Source of the DNA: CAZWVM01 sp964637705
GTDB taxonomy: Bacteria > UBA8481
Assembly (NCBI GenBank): GCA_964637705.1
Contig: CAZWVM010000007.1
Location: forward strand, 1-39,835
Reading direction: 5' to 3'
DNA: 39,835 bases
Below, in pieces: positions 1 to 9,600 of this stretch (within the stretch, counting starts at the first letter, position 1; each line of letters starts with the position of its first letter). The notes beneath the pieces were generated by a model. That model made no database searches. It was not told where the DNA came from and worked only from the letters and a program-made list of their open reading frames with translations. A program made the translations under genes and the position numbers.

Positions 1-2347
1 CGTGCATCGTGTCGATCTCGCACATGACCGCCACGGAACTGATCTCGGAGAACGAGACCGGGACGCCCAGGGACGGCATGTGCGTGCCCCAGCGGCCCGG
101 GCCGACGAGCATGCGGCAGAGGCCGACGCTCGAATCGTGGCCGTTGATGCGTCCGATGACGCGCGCGACCTCGTAGCGCTCCGATTCGGGCAACCGGCTG
201 TAAACCTCCGGCAGAACGTGGATCAGGCGGTCGACGACAAGCACGCGGCTGTGGCCGACGACGCCGCCGTGCGATTCCAGGATGACGTTCTTCTTCTCGA
301 CGTGGGGCGCCTCGATCTTTCCAGCCTCGATCGTACCCTTGACCTGCAGGGGGCGGCACTGGAGAAGGTTGATGCGGTAGGAGCCGTCCTCCAGGAGGTT
401 GGCGGTGAACTCGACGTCGACGTGACGCCCGTAGGCATGACGCAAGGTCGTCAGCATTTCGCGGATATCCTTCACGAAATCGGTGTTTTCGAGGAATGAG
501 TCGAACGTCAAGACCCAGGGTTTGAGCGTGCTTTCGCGGCCGGAACGGGAATAGTCCATCTCGTCGTCGACGATCGCGAACTTGGAGGCCGGAAAGCCGG
601 GGCACTCGCGGACGATGTCGACGAAGTAGGCCGACGAGAAGGCGTTCTGCTCGAGGTCAAGGAGGTCGACACGACGCTGGGCGTATTTCTTCACCTGGCT
701 GAAATTCGCCTCGGGGCGCTTGTCGGGCGCATTGAGAGCGATGACGCGCGTGTAGTCGTCGTCGGCACGGTCGACGGCCCTGGTGCCCAGGCCCAGGACG
801 AGCCTCATCATGCCCGCATCCGGATCGATGCTCTCGTTCCAGACATAAGGGTTGTAGGAGAAGGCGACGCCGGCCAGGTGGGGGAAGAAGTAGCGCCCGT
901 GCGGTTCTCCGGCGACCCGTTGGACGAGCAGCGACATCTGCTCGTCGCTCTCGAGGATGCCCCGCTTCGCGCGGTAGGTCAGGGCGCCGCGGCTCATGGC
1001 GGTGGAATAGACGACGCGCACGGCGTCGAGGAAGGCCTCGAGGCGCTTCTCGTGGGTTCCCTGGTTGGGGCAGAAGACGCTCTCGTACTGACCGGCAAAG
1101 GCGTTTCCGAAGGCGTCTTCGAGCAGGCTGGAAGAGCGGACGATGATCGGAGACTGGCCGAAGTAGTCGAGCATGTCGGAAAAACGGCGGATGATGTAGT
1201 CGGGAAACCTGCCCTTCCGCATCCTTTCCTGGGCCTCGTCGACGCCGTCGAGGTAGGTTGCGGGGTTGCGCTGCTTCTGCCGGACAACCCAGCAGTCGTT
1301 CATGATGAGGAAAGTGTAGAAGACGTCGGAACCGATATAAAAGGAATCGTGTGCCTCGAGCAGTTCTTTCCAGCGGGGGCGGCGTTTCTGCAGGATGGCC
1401 CGGGCCAGGAGCATGCCGATGGACTTGCCCCCGAGCCGTCCGCTGCCGATCATGCGCTTCCAGATGTAGATCAGGTCCTCGAGGTGCAGGTACTTCTTCG
1501 CCATTTCCTGGATGCGCTTGTCGTCGGAGATGAGCGGCGGAAGGAGGTGGTGGAAACTGGCGTCGACGAGCTTTTTGGCGCACTCGCCGCCCTTGTATTC
1601 CTCGAGGATCTCCTCGGCCTGCATGAACCAGTTGTCCCACTGGCCCAGTTGGCGGTAGGAGGCCGATTGCAGGCCCGGCCAGGAGGCGGAGGTGAGGATG
1701 TCGGAAATGACGGCGCTCTTCGTGACCGGCGTGAAATCGTCGCCGTCCCAGGCGTGGAGCGTGAACATGGTCGGCGAGAAACGCCCCTCGACCTTCAGGG
1801 GATGTATGAAGAGCCGGTCCCGGTTGCGGTAGACGTCGATGAGCACCTGGGTGGTGACGACCATCGGCGCGGCCGCGTTGTAGGTATGGTGCTTGCGCAG
1901 GACTCCGAAGTAGGTGACGGTCTTGAGCTCGTAGAGATAGGGGCAGGTGAGGAGGAAGAAGTTGCCGAGGAGCCTGTCGCTGTAGGCCTCGCCGGCGAGT
2001 TCCGTGTGGGAGTCGAAGACGTAATAGGCCCCGAGTCCGTTGTGCTCGATGATATGGCGGATCTGGATGATGAAGTTCTCGAAGCCGACCTTCGGATCGA
2101 GCTTGTGCACGACGACGCCCTTGAGATCCCTCGGCACGACCTCCTTGTGCCTCGAGAAGCGGAAGTAGTGGACGGACTTGCCCCGGCGAAGCGCCTCCTC
2201 GACGTAGGGACGGACGAAGACGCGGTAGTCCTCGAGGGTGTCGACCTGCCAGACGATGTTGTCTCCGGGCAGGACGCCGTTGAGGACGCGGTCCAGGGCA
2301 GGGAGTCCCGTGCTGTCGCCCGAGGAATCGGGCATCGGCGGTTTCAT
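1..2347 (-). CDS. PEP/pyruvate-binding domain protein with degenerate KaiC-like N-terminus (3' end cut by window)
   Basis: About 782 residues are visible; the C-terminus runs off the left edge. Residues 1-220 look like a RecA/KaiC-type domain: GLPALDRVLNG at 14-24 matches the KaiC family start. The Walker A loop is absent, with VWQVDTLEDY (32-41) in its place, so this half probably does not hydrolyse ATP. Residues 300-650 look like the nucleotide/PEP-binding N-domain of pyruvate phosphate dikinase and PEP synthase: GGKSIGM at 306-312, then IIVRSSSLLED at 401-411 and FAGQYES at 417-423, with a later QCRPLQVKG segment. In PPDK this domain accepts phosphate from ATP. Whether this protein has the phosphohistidine domain or is regulatory cannot be seen. 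The start is the ATG six bases after a TATGAT -10 hexamer, with no Shine-Dalgarno. Family assignment is fairly sure; function is unknown. Confidence 0.8.
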   Translation of the reverse strand, partial: MKPPMPDSSGDSTGLPALDRVLNGVLPGDNIVWQVDTLEDYRVFVRPYVEEALRRGKSVHYFRFSRHKEVVPRDLKGVVVHKLDPKVGFENFIIQIRHIIEHNGLGAYYVFDSHTELAGEAYSDRLLGNFFLLTCPYLYELKTVTYFGVLRKHHTYNAAAPMVVTTQVLIDVYRNRDRLFIHPLKVEGRFSPTMFTLHAWDGDDFTPVTKSAVISDILTSASWPGLQSASYRQLGQWDNWFMQAEEILEEYKGGECAKKLVDASFHHLLPPLISDDKRIQEMAKKYLHLEDLIYIWKRMIGSGRLGGKSIGMLLARAILQKRRPRWKELLEAHDSFYIGSDVFYTFLIMNDCWVVRQKQRNPATYLDGVDEAQERMRKGRFPDYIIRRFSDMLDYFGQSPIIVRSSSLLEDAFGNAFAGQYESVFCPNQGTHEKRLEAFLDAVRVVYSTAMSRGALTYRAKRGILESDEQMSLLVQRVAGEPHGRYFFPHLAGVAFSYNPYVWNESIDPDAGMMRLVLGLGTRAVDRADDDYTRVIALNAPDKRPEANFSQVKKYAQRRVDLLDLEQNAFSSAYFVDIVRECPGFPASKFAIVDDEMDYSRSGRESTLKPWVLTFDSFLENTDFVKDIREMLTTLRHAYGRHVDVEFTANLLEDGSYRINLLQCRPLQVKGTIEAGKIEAPHVEKKNVILESHGGVVGHSRVLVVDRLIHVLPEVYSRLPESERYEVARVIGRINGHDSSVGLCRMLVGPGRWGTHMPSLGVPVSFSEISSVAVMCEIDTMH

Positions 2348-2353
2348 GGGTGC

Positions 2354-2359
2354 ATCATA
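2354..2359 (-). promoter_or_regulatory. -10 hexamer TATGAT giving a predicted leaderless mRNA
   Basis: TATGAT is followed by six bases (GCACCC) and the ATG of the PEP/pyruvate-binding gene. A start point seven bases after the hexamer falls on the A of the ATG. The -35 region overlaps the U-tract of the upstream gdhA terminator and is weak. Confidence 0.55.
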
Positions 2360-2376
2360 CAGGGAACGGTCCCCAG

Positions 2377-2410
2377 AAAAAACGCCCGCCTCCTTGCGGA
2401 GGCGGGCGTC
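2377..2410 (-). terminator. Rho-independent terminator after gdhA
   Basis: A perfect 12-bp stem (arms 2382-2393 and 2398-2409) with a 4-base loop is followed on the minus strand by six U residues. It lies 21 bases beyond the gdhA stop and separates gdhA from the PEP/pyruvate-binding gene. Confidence 0.93.
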
Positions 2411-2430
2411 CCGATTTCCCATTTCCTTCG

Positions 2431-3768
<1,338 letters not shown>

Positions 3769-4890
3769 GGTCCCTCCTCGGATCCGGGTGGAATTTGGAT
3801 GCGAATCATACACCCCTCCCCTCGACGCACCAACGCTTTTCTCCTCGCGAGGGGGACACTCTGACACACCTTTTGGCCTCATAGGGGGACACTCTGACAC
3901 AGTGACACACCTCAGCCCATCCAAGCGCTCCATGATGAGTTGGGCCAATGAGCGACGTGCGGGAGACTCCCTCACGCGTCGTATCGACATCGTGTATCGC
4001 GAATGAGCCGCGCCTCGCCCCCCCTCCGACTCCCGGATGCGGTCGATGGACCACCGATGCCTCGTGAACGCCACGTAGCGGGTCAGTTGCAATGCCAGGA
4101 GGCCGGGTTCGCAACGGCCGTGATCGACTCCTGAAGCGCTCACAACGGTCCGGGCGGCATCCAGGATTTGCTTCCATGTGACTGCCGAGACTTCACGGTC
4201 GGTCGTGCGTCGAATCCCTTCGCCGCTCCCCTTCCTGCGCTCGACCCGATCCAGAACATTCCTTCGGAAGCCCTCGTCTCCCAGAAACGCACCCCGGTGC
4301 CCCTCCTCGAACCGATCCTGAACTCGTGACGGAGAGAGCGATCGGATGAGCTTGCGGCATTCCGCCAATTCATCCCCGAGGTTGTCACGCGTCAGCTCCC
4401 GGCCGAAGAGATGCCACCACAATTCGCGCCTGGCGAGGCGGCTCCGACCAGGGTTCAACAACTCCTGGACGCTGTTCCATGGGTCACCAAAGAGGCTTCG
4501 CGTGAGACCGGCCCGCAAGCGGTTTGAAACCACGTAGGCCCACGCCGTCTCGAAATAGGAATCCGTCTGAACGATCAAGGTCTTGCTGCGAGCCTCCAGC
4601 AGGTGCCCGCGCCGCCCCAGTTTGCGATTCAATGACTGAATGGCTCGGGTCAGGAACCGTTGGAGAAACCGGGAGATCTCGCCCGTCGGTGTCTCGAGAA
4701 GGATATGGAAATGGTTCGGCATGATGGCATAGGCGTAAGTCAGGATGCCGAATGTTCCCGCAGCCTCGAAATACGCATCCAGAAACGCCTCCCGGTCCGA
4801 GGCGTTCCGGAAAAACGGATGTTTGTCCACGAAGCGATTGATAACGTGGAACACGGCATGAGGATATGTGACACGAGGACCGCGCGGCAT
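3769..4890 (-). CDS. RAYT-type (REP-associated) Y1 transposase, frame open into gdhA
   Basis: This single-strand HUH transposase is of the TnpREP/Y1 family. Residues 1-150 carry the metal-binding HUH motif (PNHFHILLE) and the family tyrosine motif AYVVSNRLRAGL, both intact. The region about 285-330 (LALQLTRYVAF...IRRVRE) resembles the C-terminal DnaA-like helix-turn-helix found on longer members. The last 40 residues are translated repeat DNA (VTVSECPP and GVSECPP) plus the gdhA leader. There is no stop codon in frame before the end of gdhA at 2431, so the true protein end is undefined; the right border given here is simply the base before the gdhA start. The ATG lies six bases after a TAGAAT hexamer with a perfect TTGACA -35. 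Flanking repeats on both sides point outward. Confidence 0.82.
3805..3833 (-). promoter_or_regulatory. gdhA promoter
   Basis: The -35 TTGGTG (3828-3833) and -10 TATGAT (3805-3810) are separated by 17 bases, predicting a 5' leader of about 30 nt that contains the gdhA Shine-Dalgarno. It lies between the last repeat copy of the RAYT unit and gdhA, so gdhA keeps its own promoter despite the element upstream. Confidence 0.6.
3851..3900 (-). repeat. REP-like repeat pair at the 3' end of the RAYT gene
   Basis: Two minus-strand copies of GTGTCAGAGTGTCCCCC lie at 3851-3867 and 3884-3900, 33 bases apart, with a partial TGTGTCACT unit adjoining at 3900-3909. They are translated in the RAYT frame as VSECPP. 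The same motif in opposite orientation lies on the other side of the transposase gene. Confidence 0.85.
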
Positions 4891-4896
4891 GGGGTG

Positions 4897-4924
4897 ATTC
4901 TATCCTTGGCTTGAGCGGTGTCAA
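4897..4924 (-). promoter_or_regulatory. RAYT promoter, leaderless type
   Basis: The -35 TTGACA is perfect (4919-4924), the spacer is 16 bases and the -10 is TAGAAT (4897-4902), six bases before the ATG. No Shine-Dalgarno is present, so initiation is predicted on a leaderless mRNA. Confidence 0.7.
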
Positions 4925-4957
4925 AGAATGCCCAAGTCGCGGGAGAATAGGTCATGT

Positions 4958-5050
4958 GTGTCGGAGTGTCCCCTTGCGGTGGGCATCATCTGTGTCATTG
5001 TGTCGGAGTGTCCCCCTATCCCCTATCCCGTTCCGTCGGAGTGTCCCCCC
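4958..5050 (+). repeat. REP-like repeat triplet upstream of the RAYT gene
   Basis: Three plus-strand copies of GTGTCGGAGTGTCCCC(C) lie at 4958-4973, 5000-5016 and 5035-5050 (the last lacks the leading GT). The middle copy has the longer context TGTGTCATT directly before it, shared with the isolated copy at 9560. No coding function is apparent here. Confidence 0.85.
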
Positions 5051-5083
5051 ATCCGCCTATCCCTGGACGGGCGTGACGGGAAC

Positions 5084-5662
5084 CTAAACGGGCAACTCGC
5101 CCCGGCAGAAGAGGTTGACGACGCGGGGATAGAGCCGGTGTTCCTCGGCCTGGATCCGCCTCGTCAGGGTCTCGACCGAATCCCCCGGCAGCACGGGTAC
5201 GTCCGACTGTAGAATGATCGGTCCCGTGTCCACGCCCTCGTCGACGAAATGAATCGTGCAACCTGTCACCGCCACTCCGGCGGCCAGGGCATCTCTGACG
5301 GCATGGGCTCCCGGAAACGAGGGTAGCCGGGCCGGATGCGTGTTGAGAATGCGCCCCTCGTATCGGCGAATGAACCAGGGCGTCAGGACACGCATGAAGC
5401 CGGCCAGCACGATGAACTCGCAGCCGGCCCGATCGCACCGTTCCACGATGATTCGTTCGTAGGACTCCCGGTCGGCATGGTCCGCGGGGCGAAACGCATA
5501 GGTCTCGAGGCCGGCCGCGCGAGCGCGATCGAGCGCGCCGCAGGAGGGCTTGTCAGAAACCACGAGGCCGATCCGCCCGTCGATCTCGCCGCGGACGCAG
5601 GCGTCAATCAGCGCCTGGAGATTGCTTCCGCCTCCTGAAGCGAAAACGGCAAACGTCTTCAT
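5084..5662 (-). CDS. purN: Phosphoribosylglycinamide formyltransferase 1
   Basis: This 192-residue cytoplasmic enzyme transfers a formyl group from 10-formyl-THF to GAR, the third step of purine synthesis. The N-terminal ASGGGSNLQAL (8-18) is the phosphate-binding loop. The catalytic triad is intact: N107 and H109 in NTHP, and D145 in FVDEGVDTGPI, matching N106/H108/D144 of the E. coli enzyme. LPSFPGAHA is the usual family segment. Length matches PurN. No other purine genes lie nearby. The REP-like repeats end 33 bases past its stop. The start ATG has GATAGG directly upstream, a poor Shine-Dalgarno; the next upstream context gives no better start. Confidence 0.96.
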   Translation of the reverse strand: MKTFAVFASGGGSNLQALIDACVRGEIDGRIGLVVSDKPSCGALDRARAAGLETYAFRPADHADRESYERIIVERCDRAGCEFIVLAGFMRVLTPWFIRRYEGRILNTHPARLPSFPGAHAVRDALAAGVAVTGCTIHFVDEGVDTGPIILQSDVPVLPGDSVETLTRRIQAEEHRLYPRVVNLFCRGELPV

Positions 5663-5822
5663 CCTATCTCACACGCTCCTCACGATGCGCCAGCTCTGAC
5701 CTTGAGGCGACAGCTGAATCCCCCCGCCGGAACCGTCATTATGACACGACCGCATCGAAGAACGAGACTTTTCGCGGTCCCACGTACCGGTCAATGCGCC
5801 AACTGGCGGGCCGTCCAGAGGT

Positions 5823-6722
5823 TCAAGCTCGCGGCCCGCGGGCGCCCTCCCGAGCCAGGACCGTCCCGATTCCGGGGTCGGCGAACGAAAACCCCTCCGC
5901 CTCCAAGCGCGCCGGTCTCACTCGAGTGCTGGCGAGAAGCACTTCGCCAGCCATCGAACCGAGCACCAGCTTCAGCAGGAACGCCGGAACGGGCACCCAT
6001 GCGGGGCGGTTCAGGACGCGCGCAGCGATTTCCGTGAACTCACGGTTTGGCACGGGATGCGGCGCGACGACGTTCACAACGCCACTCATCGAATCGGCGT
6101 CCACGGCGTGCAGCACGGCGGCCACCGCGTCCTCCCTCGATATCCAACTCATGTATTGCCGACCCGATCCGATCCGGCCTCCGAACCCGGTGCGCAACGG
6201 CCACAGCATTCGCGGCAAGGCTCCTCCCTGACGTGCCAGCACGACGCCGAACCTCATGACGGCAGTCCGAATCCCGCTCGCGACCGCCGCCGCGTCTTCC
6301 CACTCACGGCACAGGTCAGCCAGAAATCCGCGGCCCGGGCCGCTCTTCTCGGTCAGGATCTCGTCACCGCGGTCTCCATAGTACCCGATCGCGGATGCGG
6401 ACACGAAAACGCGGGGAGGCCGTTCCAATCGCTTCAATGCTCCCACCAGCAATCGGGTTCCCCCGACGCGGCTTGATCGAATCCGGTCCCGTCTCGCCTT
6501 CGTCCAGCGCCCGGCAGCGATGCTCTCCCCGGCGAGGTGAACGACGGCATCGACTCCCTCGACCGCTCCGGAGTCCAACGCTTGCGCCTCGGGATCCCAT
6601 GCCCGATCGTCCGGCGCGGAGGGCGAACGGGTGAGGCGCACGACCGAATCCCCGCGATACCGCAGCGCCGCGCAGACCGCCGATCCGACGAACCCGGTCG
6701 CTCCCGTCACCAAAACCCTCAC
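5823..6722 (-). CDS. TIGR01777-family NAD(P)-dependent epimerase/oxidoreductase (YfcH/SDR39U1-like)
   Basis: This 299-residue atypical extended SDR has the Rossmann motif GATGFVG (7-13) directly at the N-terminus. It also has VVHLAGESIA, the family hallmark FVSASAIGYYGDRGDE and, near the C-terminus, the DUF1731-type tail with ARVLNRPAWVPVPAFLLKL and LASTRVRPARLEAEGF. The substrate of this family is not established. The start is GTG. The gene lies 13 bases downstream of a pterin dehydratase and is almost certainly cotranscribed with it. The pairing hints at, but does not prove, a shared pterin or redox-repair role. Confidence 0.9.
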   Translation of the reverse strand: MRVLVTGATGFVGSAVCAALRYRGDSVVRLTRSPSAPDDRAWDPEAQALDSGAVEGVDAVVHLAGESIAAGRWTKARRDRIRSSRVGGTRLLVGALKRLERPPRVFVSASAIGYYGDRGDEILTEKSGPGRGFLADLCREWEDAAAVASGIRTAVMRFGVVLARQGGALPRMLWPLRTGFGGRIGSGRQYMSWISREDAVAAVLHAVDADSMSGVVNVVAPHPVPNREFTEIAARVLNRPAWVPVPAFLLKLVLGSMAGEVLLASTRVRPARLEAEGFSFADPGIGTVLAREGARGPRA

Positions 6723-6735
6723 GGCGCGAACGGCC

Positions 6736-7047
6736 TCATGCGGTCTTCGTCGTCTCGCGCAGGATCTCCTCGACCTTCGTGGCCATGATCCGGTCGCCCC
6801 TCGATACGTCCCCGATCTTGTGAGTCCACCAGCGGACGGTCACGGTCTTGAATCCGATCGTGATCTCCGGGTGGTGACAAGCCTTCTCGGCGAGCCGGGC
6901 GACTCGACACGCGAACTCGACCCCCTCCCCGTAGCTCGAAAACCGGACCTCGCGGACGAAGGCCGAGCGCTCATACCTCCACTCCGGATGGTCACGCAGA
7001 AAGATCTCCCTCTCCTGCGGCGGCAGCGGCTCGATGCTCAACACCAT
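6736..7047 (-). CDS. phhB: 4a-hydroxytetrahydrobiopterin dehydratase (PCD/PhhB family)
   Basis: This 103-residue protein is of typical PCD length. The family signature is complete: EKACHHPEI followed by a W-W-H segment (VRWWTHKIGDVSRGD), giving the catalytic His pair and the C-terminal Asp. The enzyme dehydrates 4a-carbinolamine pterin so that it can be recycled, or acts in molybdopterin-related pathways. No phenylalanine hydroxylase is in view, so its partner is unknown. AGGAGGGG is placed eight bases before the ATG. It is the first gene of a two-gene unit with the TIGR01777 protein. Confidence 0.93.
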   Translation of the reverse strand: MVLSIEPLPPQEREIFLRDHPEWRYERSAFVREVRFSSYGEGVEFACRVARLAEKACHHPEITIGFKTVTVRWWTHKIGDVSRGDRIMATKVEEILRETTKTA

Positions 7048-7067
7048 GTTGCGCCCCTCCTGTCCTC

Positions 7068-7080
7068 ATTGTACCACAAT
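7068..7080. promoter_or_regulatory. Small inverted repeat between divergent units
   Basis: ATTGT-ACC-ACAAT is a perfect 5-bp inverted repeat. On the minus strand it contains TACAAT, a good -10 for phhB whose start point would fall at the Shine-Dalgarno. On the plus strand a weak TTCCCA (7080-7085) and TAGACT (7103-7108) pair could serve the LURP-like gene. A shared operator is possible but unproven. Confidence 0.3.
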
Positions 7081-7163
7081 TCCCATCCGGGCCGACATCG
7101 CCTAGACTGCAGGCAGCCGCCGGCCCGGCCATGGCGGTATTCTCTTCCACGGGGAGACGCACG

Positions 7164-7745
7164 ATGACCGCTTCCATGTTCCAGCATCGCCAGTACATGA
7201 TCCGCCGCAAGGTCTTCAAGCTCTTCGGAGGCGCGTTCCACATCTACGATCCCTCCGGCTCCGTCGCCTTCTTCTCCAAGATGAAGGCGTTCAAGCTGAA
7301 GGAGGATATCCGCCTCTACACGGGTGAAGACATGCAGACCGAAGTCCTGCGTATCTCCACCCGCCAGATCCTCGATTTCGGAGCCACCTACGACGTGACC
7401 GATTCGCAGTCGGGGCAACGCCTCGGCGCCTTTCGCCGCAAGGGATTGAAATCGATCATCCGCGACGAATGGCTCATCCTGGACGTCAACGACCAACCCG
7501 CCGGCACGATCAAGGAGGACACGGGCTGCCTGGCCTTGGTGCGCCGCTTGCTCTCCAACCTCGTTCCCCAGTCGTTCACGCTGGAGATGGGCGGCAGCCT
7601 CGTGGGCGTCTTCCGCCAGCGCTTCAACCCGTTCGTCCTGAAGATCGACCTGGACTTCACGCCCGACACCGGTAGCTTGCTCGACCGGCGCCTCGGCATC
7701 GCGGCCGCCGTGTTGCTTGGCGCCATCGAGGGCCGCCAGAACTAG
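7164..7745 (+). CDS. LURP-one-related / tubby C2-like protein
   Basis: This 193-residue protein of the LOR/YxjI family folds as a tubby-like beta barrel in known members. Its opening MFQHRQYMIRRKVFKLFGGAF, followed by FHIYDPSGSVAFFSKMKAFKLKEDIRLYTGE, is the family hallmark (scaffold and phospholipid-binding-like domains). It also shows repeated beta-strand segments such as FTLEMGGSLVGVFRQRF. A longer reading from an upstream ATG at 7131 is possible, but the chosen ATG has GGGGAGA six bases before it and begins at conserved sequence. The stop lies four bases before the CstA start, so the two are translated from one message. No signal peptide is visible; role unknown. Confidence 0.85.
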   Translation: MTASMFQHRQYMIRRKVFKLFGGAFHIYDPSGSVAFFSKMKAFKLKEDIRLYTGEDMQTEVLRISTRQILDFGATYDVTDSQSGQRLGAFRRKGLKSIIRDEWLILDVNDQPAGTIKEDTGCLALVRRLLSNLVPQSFTLEMGGSLVGVFRQRFNPFVLKIDLDFTPDTGSLLDRRLGIAAAVLLGAIEGRQN

Positions 7746-7749
7746 GGTC

Positions 7750-9471
7750 ATGTCACTCATTCTCTTCCTGATCGTATCCGGCACTCTTCTCTTCGCCGCC
7801 TACCGCCTGATGGGGCGTTACCTCGTTTCGTGGCTGAAGCTCGAAGCGGGATTCGAAACCCCGGCGCGCACGATGCGCGACGGGCACGATTACGAACCGC
7901 TCGCGTGGTCGTCGCTACTGCCCCAGCACTTCTCCGCCATCGCCGCCGCTGGCCCGATCGTGGGCCCGATCCTCGCCGCCACGCTCTTCGGATGGGGACC
8001 GGCCTGGCTCTGGATCCTTTTCGGCTCCGTCTTCATCGGAGGGATCCACGACTTCACCGCGCTCGTCGCCTCGGTCCGGCACCAGGGGCGCTCGGTCGCG
8101 GAGGTCGTCCGCCAGTACATGAACCCGCGAGCCTACCGGCTCTTCCTCATCTTCATCTGGATCGCCCTCGTCTACGTCATCATCGCCTTCGCCGACGTGA
8201 CCGCCGGGGCGTTCGTGCAGGCCGCGTCCGCCGCGGACGGCGCGGCGCCCGGACCGGCCGTCGCCACCTCGTCGATCCTCTACCTGGCGCTGGCCGTCGT
8301 GATGGGGCTCGTCGTGCGCTACTCGAGAATCGGCACGGGCGGCGCCAAGCTCATCTTCCTTCCTCTCGTCCTCGCCGCGATCGTGGCGGGGCCGCGGATC
8401 CCCTTCGACCTCGCCCAGATCCTGCCGGGCATCCCCGCGCAGAAGACCTGGAACTACCTTCTCCTCGTCTACTGCTTCGTCGCCTCGATCGTTCCGGTCT
8501 GGCTGCTCCTGCAGCCTCGAGGGGAACTGGGCGGTTACTTCCTCTACTTCATCATGATCGCCGCGGTCCTGGGCATCCTCGTCGGCGGTGCCTCGGGCAG
8601 CCTCGACATCGAGGCCCCGGTCCGGTCCGGCGCCGCATTCTTCACCTCCCTCGGCGGTCTCCCTCCCCTCTTCCCGATCCTCTTCATCACCGTCGCCTGT
8701 GGCGCCTGCTCCGGTTTCCACTCGATCGTCTCCTCGGGAACCACATCGAAGCAGCTCGCGAACGAATGCGAGGCCCGGCCCGTGGCCTTCGGCGGCATGC
8801 TTCTCGAGGCCTTCTTCGCCTGCCTCTCCCTGGCGACCGTCATGATTCTCGCACAGCCCGCGGGCAAGCCGGACGCGATCTATGCCGGCGGCGTCGCACG
8901 ATTCATGCATCATGCGAGCTTCGGCCTCCTCCCCGTTTCGATCGCCTACCAGTTCGCACTGCTCTGCTTCACGACCTTCGTCTTCGACACGCTCGACGCC
9001 TGCACGCGGTTGGCGCGCTACGTCATGATGGAACTCACAGGCTGGAAAGGACGATCCGGGATCGCCTTCGCGACCCTCCTCACCCTGGCCATGCCGATCG
9101 CCATCGTCTCCCTTCCCCCCGCGGTGATCGACGGCAAGACCATGCCGATCTGGCAGGTCTTCTGGGGCCTCTTCGGCAGTTCCAACCAGCTCCTGGCGGC
9201 GCTCGCCCTGCTCGGCGTGACGGTCTGGCTCTACCGCACGGGGCGCTCGTGCGCCCTGCCTTTCTTCGGCGCTTCCTTCATGTCGGCCATGACGATCTGG
9301 AGCCTGGGCATCACCGCCTGGAAATACCCGGCCCGAATCGAGAAGGGCGGAGTGGCGGCCCTGCACCATGTCGAATTCGCCGTGGCCGTCATTCTCATCG
9401 GGCTCGCCCTCTGGCTGGCCGGAGAGGCGATCGTGACCTGGAGGCAAATCGCCAGGCGGCCGGGAGCGTAA
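7750..9471 (+). CDS. cstA: CstA-family carbon starvation transporter
   Basis: This 573-residue polytopic inner-membrane protein is shorter than E. coli CstA (about 700) but similar to other CstA/BtsT-family members, which import pyruvate or peptides during nutrient limitation. The N-terminal CstA domain is clear: YGRYL-like YRLMGRYLVSW, TPARTMRDGHDYEPL, QHFSAIAAAGPIVGPILAA and GGIHDFTALVASVRHQG. Later segments GACSGFHSIVSSGTTSKQL and FGSSNQLLAALALLGVTVWL are also family-typical. The start ATG lies four bases after the LURP-like stop, indicating coupling; an in-frame TTG further up falls inside that gene. Substrate cannot be assigned from sequence. Confidence 0.92.
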   Translation: MSLILFLIVSGTLLFAAYRLMGRYLVSWLKLEAGFETPARTMRDGHDYEPLAWSSLLPQHFSAIAAAGPIVGPILAATLFGWGPAWLWILFGSVFIGGIHDFTALVASVRHQGRSVAEVVRQYMNPRAYRLFLIFIWIALVYVIIAFADVTAGAFVQAASAADGAAPGPAVATSSILYLALAVVMGLVVRYSRIGTGGAKLIFLPLVLAAIVAGPRIPFDLAQILPGIPAQKTWNYLLLVYCFVASIVPVWLLLQPRGELGGYFLYFIMIAAVLGILVGGASGSLDIEAPVRSGAAFFTSLGGLPPLFPILFITVACGACSGFHSIVSSGTTSKQLANECEARPVAFGGMLLEAFFACLSLATVMILAQPAGKPDAIYAGGVARFMHHASFGLLPVSIAYQFALLCFTTFVFDTLDACTRLARYVMMELTGWKGRSGIAFATLLTLAMPIAIVSLPPAVIDGKTMPIWQVFWGLFGSSNQLLAALALLGVTVWLYRTGRSCALPFFGASFMSAMTIWSLGITAWKYPARIEKGGVAALHHVEFAVAVILIGLALWLAGEAIVTWRQIARRPGA

Positions 9472-9528
9472 CAACTCTTTCTCGCAACGCCGGCGTTCTT
9501 TCGTGGAAAGTCGGACAAGGGGACGGCC

Positions 9529-9576
9529 GTGTCAGGGTGCCCCCGCGAACTGTGTCATTGTGTCAGAGTGACCCCC
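9529..9576 (+). repeat. Isolated REP-like repeat pair between cstA and the glycosyltransferase
   Basis: Two plus-strand copies, GTGTCAGGGTGCCCCC (9529-9544) and GTGTCAGAGTGACCCCC (9560-9576), match the repeats flanking the RAYT gene 5 kb away. The second carries the same TGTGTCATT lead-in as the copy at 5000. They look like a non-autonomous copy with no transposase. The surrounding 130 bases between two convergent genes hold nothing else clear beyond a 12-bp palindrome at 9486-9497. Confidence 0.8.
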
Positions 9577-9600
9577 TACGGCCGCCCCCCCTACGGCCGA

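Noticed and set aside
7717..7749. TTG start for the CstA-type gene inside the LURP-like gene
   Set aside because: The ATG at 7750 begins the hydrophobic N-terminus directly; the extra 11 residues are basic, unconserved-looking and overlap the upstream gene.
9486..9497. 12-bp palindrome after cstA as a terminator
   Set aside because: Only a self-complementary AACGCCGGCGTT with no loop and a weak CTTTC tract; not enough to call.
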